64,000 nucleotides of DNA from Alliaria petiolata (GCA_020283515.1 JAHZTW010000003.1:59994920-60058919), one strand, 5' to 3'. Numbered from the stretch's first letter, positions 10,859 through 22,337 are shown. Program-made: numbers and translations. Notes: generated by a model not told the origin, from the letters alone.

Positions 10859-12056
10859 CTCAAATCTTTATTAAAAATATTCTTGAATACAAGTACAGTT
10901 AGTATCCAATTTGAAATTAAACGACTCTAAGAACCTCTTAGATCAACCCTAATTTATTCTTAACTCACTATAACATCCCTAAGATTAGGCACACTAATCT
11001 ACACTCATGACTGTCACTGATAACCTTTCCCTTTTTTCACTCAAAGATGCCAAAAAGGTATAACTCTTATCAAACTCACTCTCACGTCTAAAGGGATGTT
11101 TTTCTCGACCCAAGAGACAATATATTTAAAGAATTTCGTGTATAAATCTACAAGTTGCCATCCTAACAAGTTTTCTAAAGGCAAGAGAAAATATTCTTTT
11201 TTGATTGGTTCCAATCAAACTAATACAACTATATCCTATTAAGTCTTCCAAATAACTTCAATCTTTCTTTTTCTTGTCACGTTTGATGTTGCGTCTGATG
11301 CGTCTGATACATCTGATGAATCGTCTGTGGCTCACAAAATCTGTATCTTCAAATAAGTGTTCTTGTCCGAATCTTCTTGAGACCACCTCTATTTTAACTA
11401 CTTGACTTGACTATATATATCTGCAACATAAGATGTTCCAAAAAGAAGTCATCAGAAAAGCGTGACTTGATGATCACAGATAGAAAAGAACACAGTACAC
11501 ACACGTCTCTCTTATTAGTTCAGATGCTTTCTCCCAAGATGGTTTCTGAAAAATTTAGCAAAGATAACAAAAGAAACACGGTAAAAATTTAGCATTAACA
11601 GATTTTACTGAGCGAAGATACGTAATCAGACCAGAACAATTTGCTTCATCCACCACTAAAATCTAGGATCTATTTTCAGAAACCTATTGAAAATGTAATA
11701 ATTGCATACCAAATGAAAAACATCATGAGAATTTATGAAAATTGACAAGTGGATAAATAAAAAGAAAGAAATTACTCCAGTAGCACCACGACATTTTTAA
11801 TCAAATAGAACTTGACACATCAAATAGAACTTGACACTCTCCATGCACTCCTATGTTTTTTTTTTCTTCCAAATAATTTATTATTAAAAGATCGGTTACA
11901 TGCCATGCCATGACCGTAGTCCTACATTTTTTTTTAAAAACGAGTACAAATAGATAAAAAGAGAGGGGAACATATAACATGAACCAGAAACAATCCAATC
12001 TTCCGCTACGATTGACTTTAGTTCTTAGGATAATAAAACCTCTAGCCGCGTCCGCG
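10859..12056. other. Intergenic DNA
   Basis: No convincing gene. It includes a block (11270-11465) repeated at 57041-57216 and, near 11800-12050, what appears to be the 3' untranslated part of the minus-strand LINE relic that ends at 12057. The short open frame at 11801-12085 overlaps that relic in another frame. Confidence 0.5.
11270..11465. repeat. Dispersed repeat shared with 57041-57216
   Basis: The two blocks share long words, including GTGTTCTTGTCCGAATCTTC, TTGAGACCACCTCT, TTAACTACTTGACTTGACTA and GCAACATAAGATGTTCC. Both are in the same orientation. Neither looks coding, so this is another duplicated flank in the cluster. Confidence 0.75.
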
Positions 12057-12318
12057 TCAACCTCGGTTTCGTCCTCGGTTTCCACGTCCAGAACTCGTCT
12101 GCATCTCCTTAGCCTTTGCTGATGGTTTAACCGATCTTTCTCGAAAGATTCTTTTCCCAGAAGGCGTCATAAGATCCATCGAATCCGTCTCTTTGTGTGA
12201 ATCCGATGAATCTTCTTCTACTTCCGAGGAGATCAATGAGGCAAACTTGTTAGAACCAAAATCAGGCTCAGCTATTCTCCTTTCCTTTTGGATAGAAGAG
12301 TTTTCTTGAGCAATAGTA
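12057..12318 (-). pseudogene. LINE ORF1 C-terminal relic
   Basis: Translating the minus strand from 12318 gives an uninterrupted tail with GSNKFASLISSE, an acidic Ser/Glu stretch, TPSGKRIFRERSVKPS, and a Gly/Arg-rich end (SSGRGNRGRNRG) before a TGA at 12059-12057. This resembles the C-terminal end of ORF1 (DUF4283/zinc-knuckle type) of Brassicaceae L1-type LINEs. The frame is cut at 12319-12320 by the LTR of a retrotransposon, and no upstream part is seen on the other side. Confidence 0.6.
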
Positions 12319-12319
12319 G

Positions 12320-12955
12320 TGTTGGGTGAAATAAATTCATTAGTCGGTCCCTATATAAATTCAATTCGTAAATTAAAGGTAAGACAGACGAACGACCAAG
12401 TGACCGGTCATTGCTATTCTCTATTATTTAAAAGACCTTAAGCATCGACAGTATCTCTGTCTTGAGGTAGCGACTGACGGCCTTCATTAACGGTTTAGCA
12501 ACGACCGACATAAGATCATAATTCTAAAGGAAATTATAGGGAGCGACCGACATAAGATCTTGATTCAAAGAGGATTAAATGGAGCGACCGACAGACCAAA
12601 CTCAATTCTATTAAACTTACGACCGAAGTTCGAGGCCCAATCCAATAAGGATTAGGGTTGACATAAACCTATAAATAAAGAAGTCATGAAATGAGGACCG
12701 ACACGCCAAGAAAAGAATAAGCATATAAACCCTAAGAGATATATTCTCGCCGCTCCCTAGCTACACCGACAAAAGACCTAACAATCGATTCCAAAGAGCT
12801 TTGTCGATCGACGACGAGTGACAGACGATTCCCTCTTAGGAGATCTTCGATATTTGTTCATTGTAATTCGATATCGATTGATTAATAAAGATAAACTCTT
12901 CTCTGTCATTCCGTATTACTGTTCTTTTGCGAACCGGTTAAAATTTGCCCAAACA
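12320..12955 (+). mobile_element. 5' LTR of a Tat-like gypsy retrotransposon
   Basis: It starts TGTTGGGTGA and ends TTGCCCAAACA, a TG...CA pair with short inverted ends (TGTTGGG / CCCAAACA), 636 bp. It is followed at once by a primer-binding-site-like TTTGGCGCTAGAAGGAGGGG and then a gag gene. No second LTR is seen in the window; the 3' half is missing or lies in the assembly gap. It has inserted in a LINE ORF1 relic. Confidence 0.8.
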
Positions 12956-12956
12956 G

Positions 12957-12977
12957 TTTGGCGCTAGAAGGAGGGGC
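12957..12977 (+). promoter_or_regulatory. Primer-binding-site-like sequence of the Tat-like element
   Basis: It lies one base after the LTR end and contains TGGCGCTAGAAGGAGGGGC. The position and TGGCGC start fit a tRNA-primed minus-strand priming site. I do not assign the tRNA. Confidence 0.55.
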
Positions 12978-12996
12978 AGTTTTAACTACGTGAGAC

Positions 12997-14223
12997 ATGA
13001 CAGACGGAGAGGATAACACACATGTCGATCCCACTACTCAATTGGAGGCACTCACCGCCCAAATAAGGAAGAACGAAGAACGACTAGCACAACTCGAAGC
13101 GGAGAATGCCTCTTTGAAAGCGCTGGAAGTGGAGAACGTCTCACTGAAGGAAGCAAACGCTACTTTGACCGCTGCACTCCCTCCGGGAAGGGGCATAACC
13201 ACAGAAGTTAACGCTCATGCCAGATTTGGGGCGCGAGTCACACCGATACAGTCGTTAGGAGATACTCAGATACTTATAGATGATAGAACGATGGTGCAAC
13301 ATGAGACTATCATACCGGGGGCAGATGCACGCAGAGCGTCACACGTCAACCCACCACCTGTTCCTCTCTCTGATTCAGCGATACGCCAGTCCTCAGAAGA
13401 CTCCTATCAAACCGTTGAGTTATTGAAGCGTCTGGAAGCAATGGAAGCCTTGCTTGCACGACTTCCCGGAGTAGCTCCTCCAATTATTAAGAGTGCTCTT
13501 AACTGCTACGCAGACACTCCATTCACAGATGCAATTGCGCTTGTGGAGATGCCAAAGAAGTTTATCTTCCCTCTGATGGAGATGTATGATGGAACAACCG
13601 ACCCTGATAATCACATAGCACAATACAATCAACTGATGTTTACCATTGCAATTGCAAGGGAATATCGCGAAGCTACCATGTGCAAAGGTTTCTGGTCAAG
13701 CCTCATAGGACCAGCCCTCCATTGGTTGACAAACCTTCCCAATGCTTCAATTGACTCTTTTGCGTCATTGACTGACCGTTTTGTGGAGCAATTTGCATGC
13801 AGCAGGAATTTGGAAAAGACAACTGATGACCTTTACGAGGTCGTTCAGGGGAGAGGAGAGTTGTTGCGTAGCTATGTGTCACGCTTCAACAAAGAGAAAG
13901 TGTCCATACTCGAATGTGTCACATCGACAGCGGTCTCAGTGTTTAAAAGAGGTTTGCTTCCAGATGGAGACCTATACAAAGAACTGACAAAATATCAATG
14001 CAGGACAATGGAAGATGTGCTACCAAGAGCATGGGCGCAAATCAGGTGGGAAGAAGATCATGCATCTCGTGAAAGACAACCCCCACGCTTTGAATCACGC
14101 GTAGTGAGAAATGAACGGACAACTAGAGATGATAATCCCTACCATAGACCGAGCACCGACATCAACAACAGTCGAAGCGAAACCAGAGACACTTCGGAAG
14201 CTACTTATCCCAACAAAGTTTAA
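12997..14223 (+). CDS. Gag protein of a Tat-like gypsy retrotransposon
   Basis: An open frame of 408 codons. The N-terminal portion (about residues 15-62) is a Leu/Glu heptad-rich coiled coil (LEALTAQIRKNEERLAQLEA and following). Residues about 185-345 match the retrotransposon gag fold: YDGTTDPDNHIAQY, GPALHWLTNLP, SFASLTDRFVEQF, LRSYVSRFN. It would form the virus-like particle that packages element RNA. No zinc knuckle is reached before the stop at 14223, and no protease, RT or integrase follows before the gap at 14899. Either the frame was cut short or the element was gag-only and mobilised in trans. Confidence 0.8.
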   Translation: MTDGEDNTHVDPTTQLEALTAQIRKNEERLAQLEAENASLKALEVENVSLKEANATLTAALPPGRGITTEVNAHARFGARVTPIQSLGDTQILIDDRTMVQHETIIPGADARRASHVNPPPVPLSDSAIRQSSEDSYQTVELLKRLEAMEALLARLPGVAPPIIKSALNCYADTPFTDAIALVEMPKKFIFPLMEMYDGTTDPDNHIAQYNQLMFTIAIAREYREATMCKGFWSSLIGPALHWLTNLPNASIDSFASLTDRFVEQFACSRNLEKTTDDLYEVVQGRGELLRSYVSRFNKEKVSILECVTSTAVSVFKRGLLPDGDLYKELTKYQCRTMEDVLPRAWAQIRWEEDHASRERQPPRFESRVVRNERTTRDDNPYHRPSTDINNSRSETRDTSEATYPNKV

Positions 14224-14898
14224 GAAAGACAATTGAATACTTGGGCCAGTAGCATATAAACTACAACAACCTAACAGTTGGAGCACCATGCATCTAAAAA
14301 CCTACTATGTCTAGGTTAGTTTGGTTTTTTATTTTATTTTTTTACTTTTGATTATGATTTATTTATGCATCTTTTGACGATCCAAGAGACGTCATTGCTT
14401 TTATTTACCTTTTGGTGTTTTACCCCATGTCCACGGACATTGTCATGAATGCAAGTTGTCATTCGTTTGGGTAAAACATACAAAACATCTAAGAGTGAAA
14501 ATCTCAACTTTTACGAGCGACACTTGTACACCAAGCTATGAGCAATGTAATAAAATTTAGATGCAATGCATCCAAAAGCAACGACAATGACTACGGTCAT
14601 TGCTGCTCAAACCAAGAGGCATGCCCTCCAAATATTGTGACAATAGTCACCACTCAATAAACGAGGAGGTACGACCTCGACAGGTTATGACTAAAAGTCA
14701 TTATCTGATAAACGAAGAGGCACGTCCTCAATAAATTGTGCCGACAGTCACTACTCAGTGAAATAAGAGGTACAACCTCATCAAAAATATGATAATAGTC
14801 ATTGCATGATAAATCAAGGGGCACTGCCTTCAACAAATTAATAGATGCTTACCCACTGAGGAAGCAGATTTCGACGAGTTCATTGTTGCTCATCCATA
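14224..14898 (+). other. Non-coding 3' part of the Tat-like element
   Basis: There is no coding sequence. It starts with a T-rich stretch near 14320-14350 and ends in the tandem repeat at 14596-14848 before the assembly gap. Confidence 0.5.
14596..14848 (+). repeat. Tandem array of five ~50-bp degenerate units
   Basis: Units start at 14596, 14646, 14697, 14747 and 14798, so the period is 50-51 bp. Each begins GTCA(T/C) and contains an (A/G)AGG(G/C/T)(A/G)C...CCTC core and a TGA(C/T)-A end. They lie in the untranslated region after gag. Tandem arrays in untranslated regions are known in Tat/Ogre-type elements. Confidence 0.8.
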
Positions 14899-15372
14899 NN
14901 NNNNNNNNNNNNNNNNNNNNNNNNNNNNNNNNNNNNNNNNNNNNNNNNNNNNNNNNNNNNNNNNNNNNNNNNNNNNNNNNNNNNNNNNNNNNNNNNNNNN
15001 NNNNNNNNNNNNNNNNNNNNNNNNNNNNNNNNNNNNNNNNNNNNNNNNNNNNNNNNNNNNNNNNNNNNNNNNNNNNNNNNNNNNNNNNNNNNNNNNNNNN
15101 NNNNNNNNNNNNNNNNNNNNNNNNNNNNNNNNNNNNNNNNNNNNNNNNNNNNNNNNNNNNNNNNNNNNNNNNNNNNNNNNNNNNNNNNNNNNNNNNNNNN
15201 NNNNNNNNNNNNNNNNNNNNNNNNNNNNNNNNNNNNNNNNNNNNNNNNNNNNNNNNNNNNNNNNNNNNNNNNNNNNNNNNNNNNNNNNNNNNNNNNNNNN
15301 NNNNNNNNNNNNNNNNNNNNNNNNNNNNNNNNNNNNNNNNNNNNNNNNNNNNNNNNNNNNNNNNNNNNNNNN
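14899..15372. other. Assembly gap (474 N)
   Basis: A run of N. Frames that cross it are artefacts. It may hide the remainder of the Tat-like element. Confidence 0.99.
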
Positions 15373-15416
15373 TAGGCTAACTATTGCTTTTCCTATCAAA
15401 AGAAATAGTTAGCCTA
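15373..15416. repeat. Hairpin (inverted repeat) abutting the assembly gap
   Basis: TAGGCTAACTATT is followed 18 bp later by its exact reverse complement AATAGTTAGCCTA. The stem extends after one mismatch by CTTTT/AAAAG, leaving a 6-nt loop. It begins at the first base after the gap. Confidence 0.85.
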
Positions 15417-16639
15417 CCAGCCAAGATTCGTTAAAACAACTAGTCTATTGATCTAAGATTATTAATATGTGGTATGAATTAAGTTATGGTGGTCTAATAG
15501 TTGAGATATTTACTAAAGAATTAAGAGATGATACAATGCGATTTGAATTATAATTGACTAACTAAACTATACATATAGACTAGTCTAAGCTTTGTAAAAA
15601 GTATTATCTATATAATCAAATCTAATTCAGTCCTGAGCATAAATGTATAGTGAGAAATTAACATTAATTAATTTAATAAATAAACTTTTTAAAGTAAAAA
15701 TTGCAATAAAACGGTGTAATAACAAGTTAGTGGCTTGCAACATAATTTCTGTCGCAAATCCTTTGGCAAAAACAAAAATATAATAATAATAATTCTGTTC
15801 ATGAGAAGTGTGTCTCAGTGTTGGTGTTAGGTCAAATTGTGGGATTGAGCCTCTTAGCCGCATTACTTGACTATTCATTCTCTAAAGTCTTTCTTTTAAC
15901 CATTTGCGATTCACATCAGACCATTTACATTTGTTCTTTCTTTTTTGTCCACTTATATAAAATTCTAAAGCAAATCCTATGCATATACCTAGGGTTTCTA
16001 AACATATAAATTCTTTATTACTTTTTTTTTGTCTCTTTGCCCTAGCTTTTTTCTTCAAAGTTTGACAAATTGCGCTTCCGTTTTGAATATATGTTTACAT
16101 GATCATATCTAAGACAGCCTTACAATACGTACGATTTCACAGTTTTCAGTTGTAAATTAAGTATATTTGTAATTTCTTAAATATTCTAGTTTGTACTCTT
16201 TTTCTATAAAAACGTACATCAATTTTTTTTTAAAAATATATAGGGAACTAAATAGTTAAAAATCATAATGATGATCATAAAGATTTTTGGAGCTTCAAGC
16301 CTTCAACAAATAAGATTACAGCAGAAAAAATGTTCGAATATATATCTTCAGAAATCCAAATTTGTCAAAGTAATTAATGTAAATCCAAACTTTCTCAAAG
16401 TTATAATGTAAATGACAACTTTGATGTCTTTGAGTTTTCCCAAGATAGTAAAACTTTTATGTCTTTTTCGAACTACTCCTAAACGATATACTATGTGTCT
16501 GTGTAATTGCTAATTTCAGTTAGAACAGTTTAGTATAGTATTTAATAATTAATAGGACTACGAATATAAATTTAAGAAAAAATGCTATAATAGACCCAAG
16601 ATCAATATTGGATTTGCTGTTATGAATCAATGGTTTATA
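15417..16639. other. Intergenic DNA
   Basis: AT-rich with no supportable gene. Short frames at 15627-15878 and 15818-16009 have no domain and biased composition. No element ends were recognised. Confidence 0.55.
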
Positions 16640-18180
16640 TTTCTTTATTTTTTTTGGTCAAACTTGTTTTATATTAAAACTCAAACCGGAACTACAATAC
16701 ATAAAAGCAAATAACTCTTTGCCAAAGAGTAATCACTTGAAACATAAATAAACTTCAAAGCAATAAAATGATAGGTTATGCGGTTTAGATCAAAGAAAAA
16801 AACCGGAAGCTTCTTGAAAAGGGCTTCACCATCGATTGCGAACAAATCGATTCTCCATTCTTCTACCATTGAAGGCAAGCGAATGAAAATGTGGGCTCGA
16901 GAAGCCATAAAGGCTGAGCTTTTGCAAACATACTTCACGAGGGTGATTGTTGGAAATGATCTCTCCTTGAGAGAGAACGGTACTAAACCGTAACCGAGCA
17001 ATTTTGAAGGCTGATGTATCGCCGACAGACTCGTTACGAGAAGAAACTGGGTCGGGCCCAATAGAATACAACACCGGACTAAGATATGAGTGAAAACGTC
17101 GGGAACACAATGTCCCGATGTCCCTTCGCCGATGAGGACTAGGACTAAGAACTCTGAATGAACAGAGAAAATGTGTACATATCTCTCTCCAAAGGAGGAA
17201 GACAGTGGTAAAGGTATCTCCCATATGGAGAAAAGGGGCTTGCCAAATGCATGAGATATACGGTTAAGAATGATCAGAAGATTAACGCCAAAACCCCCGT
17301 AGAAACCAAAGAAACTCACAAGGATCGGTGGGCTGGAAAAGGGGACAAAGCCCACTGGAGGAGGATTAAGACACATGCACCTTTCAATTAACGAGACACT
17401 TACTGCCAAATTGCCACAGCTAACCACCATGATAGATGAACTAGGCCCAATAAAAACTGTCCAGCAAACAAACCACAAGGGCTTAAGGGGCCAAGCCCAT
17501 AAAACACTTTTGCCGGAGAAGAAGAAGATACCGATCTGAAAAATCGGATTTGATGATACACCATCGTCGGTACACCTCCCCTGTTCGGCAAACTCGAACA
17601 CCACTGGGGCAAAACGGAAGAAAGCAAATCTTAAAACTTTCGGCGGTGGTAAAGATCTCTCATCCAGCGGAACAGAACAAGACGTCGGCGGCTGAGGAGG
17701 GGTTTGAAACGGCACTAACAGAGACTCCCAGACATCCGGTGGGTCCGGGGGGTCCGGTGGATCCGGCGGATTTAAGACAGATGTCACCAGCGGCGCCGGA
17801 GAGGAAGAGAAGGTCGCCTCCGTCGGATCTGGAGAATCCGAGGGAGGAAAGAGGATTTCACGGCGGTTGGAGTGCTTCATCGAAACCATGGGGATACGAG
17901 AGGGCGGCGAGCTCAGTAAAACCATTGACCACCGTGAAAACACCAGAGGAAGAGCTCGTCGGGAATAAGGGGCGACGAGGGAGAAGCGGATTCCGGTCTG
18001 AAAGGAGGGGCGACCAGACGACAACTGCTTCAGGGGAGCGAGACGTACGAACAACCGGAGGGGAGGCGACGAAGGCTGCTCATTTTGGAGACGAGATCTG
18101 TAAACGCACGGCGGCCTCGGGAAAGGTGCCTGAGAGAGTTTAGGGCGAACTCTCTTTTTTCTATCTTTCATATACACACA
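16640..18180 (-). mobile_element. Internally deleted LINE-like retroposon carrying a 519-codon open frame
   Basis: The minus strand is open from 18240 to 16681. The translated region holds a run of PPDPP repeats (about residues 163-174 of the frame, near 17720-17760) and is Ser/Pro/Phe-rich. Proline-aspartate repeats of this kind occur in the 5' region of Brassicaceae L1-type LINEs (remembered, not searched). The right end of the insert is near 18180, where sequence shared with 32723 onward resumes. The left end has an A-rich tail on the element strand (T run at 16646-16653). There is no RT or endonuclease, so it would be non-autonomous. Whether the long frame is translated is unclear. Confidence 0.45.
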
Positions 18181-18775
18181 AGAAGTGACTGTTTTGTCGC
18201 GAAGAAAATAGAGCCAGAGAGCTTGCGAATGATCATTCAAGATTGTCCGTAAACGTTTCTCTTGAGCCGAAAATGCTTATATTTCCTGCCAAATTAAAAC
18301 TCGAAATACACTAAAAGAGTAGATATAAAGCGAAAACCAAAGTATTTCTTTATTAAAAATATATAAAATAATATAAAAGGTAAGTACAATGTAAAATACG
18401 CGACATGAACTCAATGTTGGTGACTTAGTGGTAATTGATCGGTGGTAATGCGTAAACCCAGTCTCTTTTTAATTTAAGTTTTGTTAGGAATAAATTTACC
18501 GTTGCACACTATTCTTTAAACATGGTGTGTTTGTCTCCAACAAGTTTAACTTCCAGATTAGTTGGTAGCTGCTTGGTTCAATTTGTGTCGGATCTACTTG
18601 AGTAATTAAAAAATTAAAATAACGTTGTGAAAATATTATTTGAAAAGAAAATTGATTATGCTATCTTTACTATTAAAAGTATTAATCAAAAAATTTATTG
18701 TTTCATATTTTTGAAAAGTGATTATACTATATATTTGTTGGGTTTAATAAAAATATAACTAAAAATGAAGAATCA
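18181..18775. repeat. Duplicated flank, matches 32723-33315
   Basis: Nearly identical to 32723-33315 in the same orientation: GTTTTGTCGCGAA, ATAGAGCCAGAGAGCT, GATCATTCAAGATTGTCCGT, TGAGCCGAAAAT, and further on GTGTTTGTCTCCAACAAGTT. At 32.7 kb this block lies just 3' of the UGT84A3-type gene. Here it is detached from any UGT gene and bordered by two LINE-derived inserts. Confidence 0.9.
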
Positions 18776-18786
18776 TTTTTTTTTTT

Positions 18787-20113
18787 GGGGTTTGATCAAC
18801 GGCTAAATATGAGAAATATTTGTCTTATTCCAAAAACAGACAGATCCACTCATATGACGGAGTTACGGCCTATAAGCTTATGCAATGTGGGCTATAAAAT
18901 TATTTCGAAAGTATTGTGCCAAAGGCTCAAACGGTAATTACCTAGGCTGATCTCTGAGACTCAATCCGCCTTTGTATCAGGGAGACTCATTTCAGACAAT
19001 ATACTTATTGCCCAGGAGATGTTCCATGGCTTACGAACAAACAAATCCTGTAAATCGGAATATATGATGGTTAAAACGGATATGAGTAAAGCTTATAACC
19101 GAGTCGAATGGTCTTTCATAGAGCATTTACTACGGAAAATGGGCTTTGTGGAAAAAATGGATTACGTGGATGATGTGGTACATAGAGTCGGTGCAATATA
19201 AGGTTCTTATTAACGGACAACCAAGAGGTAATATAAAGCCAAAACGGGGACTCAGACAAGATGACCCATTATCTCCTTATCTCTTTATCCTATGCACGAA
19301 AGTTTTAATAGCGAATCTAAGGAAAGCAGAGCAAAGAAAAGAGATTACGGGTTTAAAGGTAGCGCGAGCAAGTCCCCCGATATCCCACATGCTCTTCGCA
19401 GATGACAGTTTATTTTTCTGCAAAGCAAACAAGGAGGAAGCACAAACGTTAATCAATATTCTGAGACAATATGAGGCAGTTTCGGGGCAACAAATAAACC
19501 TTAATAAGGCTTCGGTACAATTTGGACATACAGTGGACACGACAATTCGGAGAGAAATACACCATATATTAGGGATAACAAATTTTGGTGGAATGGACAC
19601 TTATTTGGGAATACCAGAGAGTTTAGGGGGTGCAAAAACAAAGATTTTTAACTTTCTCATAAAACGGCAACAAAAACGAATTAATGGCTGGACCTCCGAT
19701 TACTTTCTAAAGGGGGGAAATAGGTACTCATCAAGTCAGTCGCGACATCGATGCCGACATACTCTATGTCGTGTTTTCGACTGCCAAAGTCAATAACCAA
19801 GAAGGTTACTAGTACCGTTTCACAATTCTGGTGGTCCACTAATGGTCAATCCCGTGGTATGCATTGGATGGGATGGAGGAAATTATGTAAACATAAGTCT
19901 AAAGGGGGACTGGGATTCCGAGTCATAGAGGATTTTAATACGACATTACTGGCGAAAGAACTGTGGCGCCTCATTGACTTTCCAGACTTATTATTTGCGA
20001 AGGTTTTTAAAGGTCGATACTTTAAAAATACAAACCCATTAGATCCAATTTGATCATACTCACCATCATATGGGTGGAAGAGTATTATTTCCGCTCGATC
20101 TCTGGTAAACAAA
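18787..20113 (+). pseudogene. L1-type LINE reverse transcriptase fragment
   Basis: Plus-strand remnant of LINE ORF2. Its order is NICLIPKTD, LRPISLCNVGYKIISK, VKTDMSKAYNRVEW, GLRQDDPLSPYLFILC, the RT active site HMLFADDSLFF (about 19390-19420), then SCFRLPKSITKKVTS, FWWSTNGQSRGMHWMGWRKL and GGLGFR. It is broken by an in-frame stop near 18940, a frameshift near 19140-19190 and another near 19750. The N-terminal endonuclease is absent. At 20113, within the post-RT domain, it is cut by a CACTA-type end. Confidence 0.88.
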
Positions 20114-20638
20114 CACTACAAAAAAGGATGTAATGTATCATTTAAATTGTATCACAACACTAAGTGATACTATTTTGAATTAGTTATTTATAAGTGAAAC
20201 AAATATACATAGCTTAACATCAATTATGATAATTGATGTTATAATTAACTAGTTTGACATCAATTCAATAAAAATGATACAAATTTTGTTAGTTTGTATC
20301 ACTTAAAAAATTCATATTAAAATATAAATTTACATCAATTAGGTAATCAATGTATTTATTAATTTTTGTTAACACCACTTCTAACAATGATGTAAAATTA
20401 ACATCAATACAAAATAATGCTAATAAAAATTACATTAATAAAAAAACATAATTATATGAATTAGCTTTAATTATTAAAACTGACTGTTTTGTTCTTTAAC
20501 ATCAATTTATTAAAAATGAAGTTATTTTATCTTAACTTGTATTATTTAATACATTTGATACTAAATAAAACTAATTTACATCAATAAAACAATGGACATA
20601 TATATGTTAAATTATTATTATTATTATATAGTATAATA
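20114..20638. mobile_element. Partial CACTA-type element
   Basis: It begins CACTACAAAAAAGG directly inside the LINE fragment and carries the ATCAATT/AATTGATG-type internal repeats also seen in the complete element at 9757-10855. No matching TTTTTTGTAGTG end is found, so the right part is lost or obscured by later insertions. Confidence 0.65.
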
Positions 20639-20640
20639 TA

Positions 20641-20884
20641 CTCCTTCCGTTTACTTTTAAGTGTTGTTTTAGACTTATTTTTTTGTTTATAAATAATTAT
20701 TATTTTCGGATTTTAATGCAGATTTATGATAAAGTTTTCAGTTTTATCCCTACCTTTTTATCTTATCAATTATTCCTATCAAACAAAATAATGTTTTAAT
20801 GAAGGGTAAAAACAGAAATTTTTTAAGTTTTCTTAATCTGTGTAAAATATCCTAAAACGACACTTAATAAAAAAATGGAGGGAG
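20641..20884. mobile_element. Stowaway-type MITE (244 bp)
   Basis: The ends CTCCTTCCGTTT and AAATGGAGGGAG form the Stowaway signature inverted repeat, flanked by TA on both sides (20639-20640, 20885-20886). Internal words match the MITE at 57242-57483 (TTTTAGACTTATTTTTTTGT, CAGATTTATGATAAA, AATAATGTTTTAATGAAGGG), so they are one family. Confidence 0.9.
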
Positions 20885-20912
20885 TATTGTACATGATATA
20901 TATGTATTATTC

Positions 20913-21262
20913 CACTACAAAAAAGCTGATTACATCAATTAAATATTATCACAAAATTATATAATTTTATTTTGAATTACTTATTAATAAATGATATAAA
21001 ATAAGTGGTTTAACATCATTTATGGTAATTGATATTGTTATTAACTATCTTAACACATGTTCAATAAAAATTGATACAAACTTATAATAGTTTCCATCAT
21101 TTTAACAAAATCGATACAAATTATAAATTTACATCAGGTAAATAATTGATGTAACTAATTATTTTGGTTAACATCATTTAGAAAAATGATATAAAATTTA
21201 TATCAGTTAAAACTGATGTAACTAACTTTTTTTTACTTTGTCCCACATTACTTTGTCTCACA
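20913..21262. mobile_element. Second partial CACTA-type element
   Basis: It starts CACTACAAAAAAGCTG in the same orientation as 20114 and has ATCAATT/GATGTAA-type repeats. Its right side, near 21240-21262, contains TTGTCCCACATT, related to an internal piece of the complete CACTA element. The right terminus is missing and the sequence passes directly into the S1 upstream region. Confidence 0.6.
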
Positions 21263-21476
21263 TTGCTGTATTAATTTCTTAAAATTTTTACTGTAAAATT
21301 TAATTACACGGTAAGACTAATTTAAAATACTTCCATATAGAATGAAATCAAATTCACTTTCACCACCACTTCACCATTATTCTCTAAAATTATAATACTT
21401 TCATTAAAGTTTCTTAATTTTTGCATAATGCATTTATGTGTGTGTGTATATATATACATATAAATTGGCATTGTAT

Positions 21477-21485
21477 TATATAAAT
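21477..21485 (+). promoter_or_regulatory. TATA box of the broken S1 gene
   Basis: TATATAAAT lies 68 bp upstream of the ATG at 21553. The same box and spacing are seen in the other two S1 copies. Confidence 0.5.
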
Positions 21486-21552
21486 CTGCACATTTTATCT
21501 TTTAGATACATTTTATTTCTAACAAAATAAACTATATTGATTAATCAAAACG

Positions 21553-21969
21553 ATGAATCGCCTCTCATCTTTTTTTGTTTGTCATTGCATTGTGCGTTGG
21601 CTTCGGTAATGCGAAGCTGTGAGCTGCAAATCTCGTACAGTTCAAAAACTCTCTTGGTTCGCAAAACAAGGTTCACATTTCTAGTAAATTCAACGCATCA
21701 TTCGATCTTTTTTGAACCCTCGAGAAACCTTGAATATAAGATTTCATGGTCATTTCTTTTCTAAGAACAAAATGGATTGTATCATAACACAAAAACTTGC
21801 AGATAAGATGACAAAGATTAGGGCATATAAAGGTGGCAGTCCTTTTTTTGAACATGGTAAGACGAATTAATTACTGGGATATTATAAAAGATGGAATTTA
21901 CTTTACACATGGTAAAACAGTACCCAAGTTAGAGTATAAATGGTTTAGTAAAAAAAAAAAGAGTTATAA
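21553..21969 (+). pseudogene. S1-type (self-incompatibility protein homologue) pseudogene
   Basis: Closest to the intact gene at 57830-58243. One extra T in a T-run in the signal-peptide codons (about 21568-21574; 7 T here, 6 in copy A) shifts the frame at once. Further damage is a TGG-to-TGA change a few codons later (near 21623) and a 4-bp insertion near 21866-21870 before the YWDI motif. The promoter, TATA box and 3' flank remain. It would have encoded a small secreted protein; now it cannot make one. Confidence 0.9.
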
Positions 21970-22337
21970 ATGGATCTAAGATAATTTTAATAGAGCCATA
22001 AAAATCTTTTGTTACTCATATGAAGTGAAATTTATTTTATCTTTATGTTTTATCTGCAATTTCATATCTTCTGTAATTGAGATGAGTATCTATTGAATAA
22101 AGTATTCGTATTTATTGTCAATGTGTCCATCAGTGGATTTAAAAATAAATTTTACGAAACTTTAATAAAATTTAATAAAAAATAACTATCATAAAATATG
22201 AATATCAATTTACAAATATATCTTAATAAAAAATACAAGTAATATAACAAAATTATTCTAATATTTTAAGCCATTCATTCACCATAAATGTTCAATAAAA
22301 ATGTCAGAATTAGATATTCTTCAAATATAATACTTAC

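Noticed and set aside
14802..15399. Open frames crossing the run of N on both strands
   Set aside because: They consist almost wholly of undetermined bases.
17550..18143. Plus-strand 197-codon frame opposite the LINE-like insert
   Set aside because: It is antisense to the longer minus-strand frame, and its Gly/Arg/Ser-rich content reflects the GC-rich complement.
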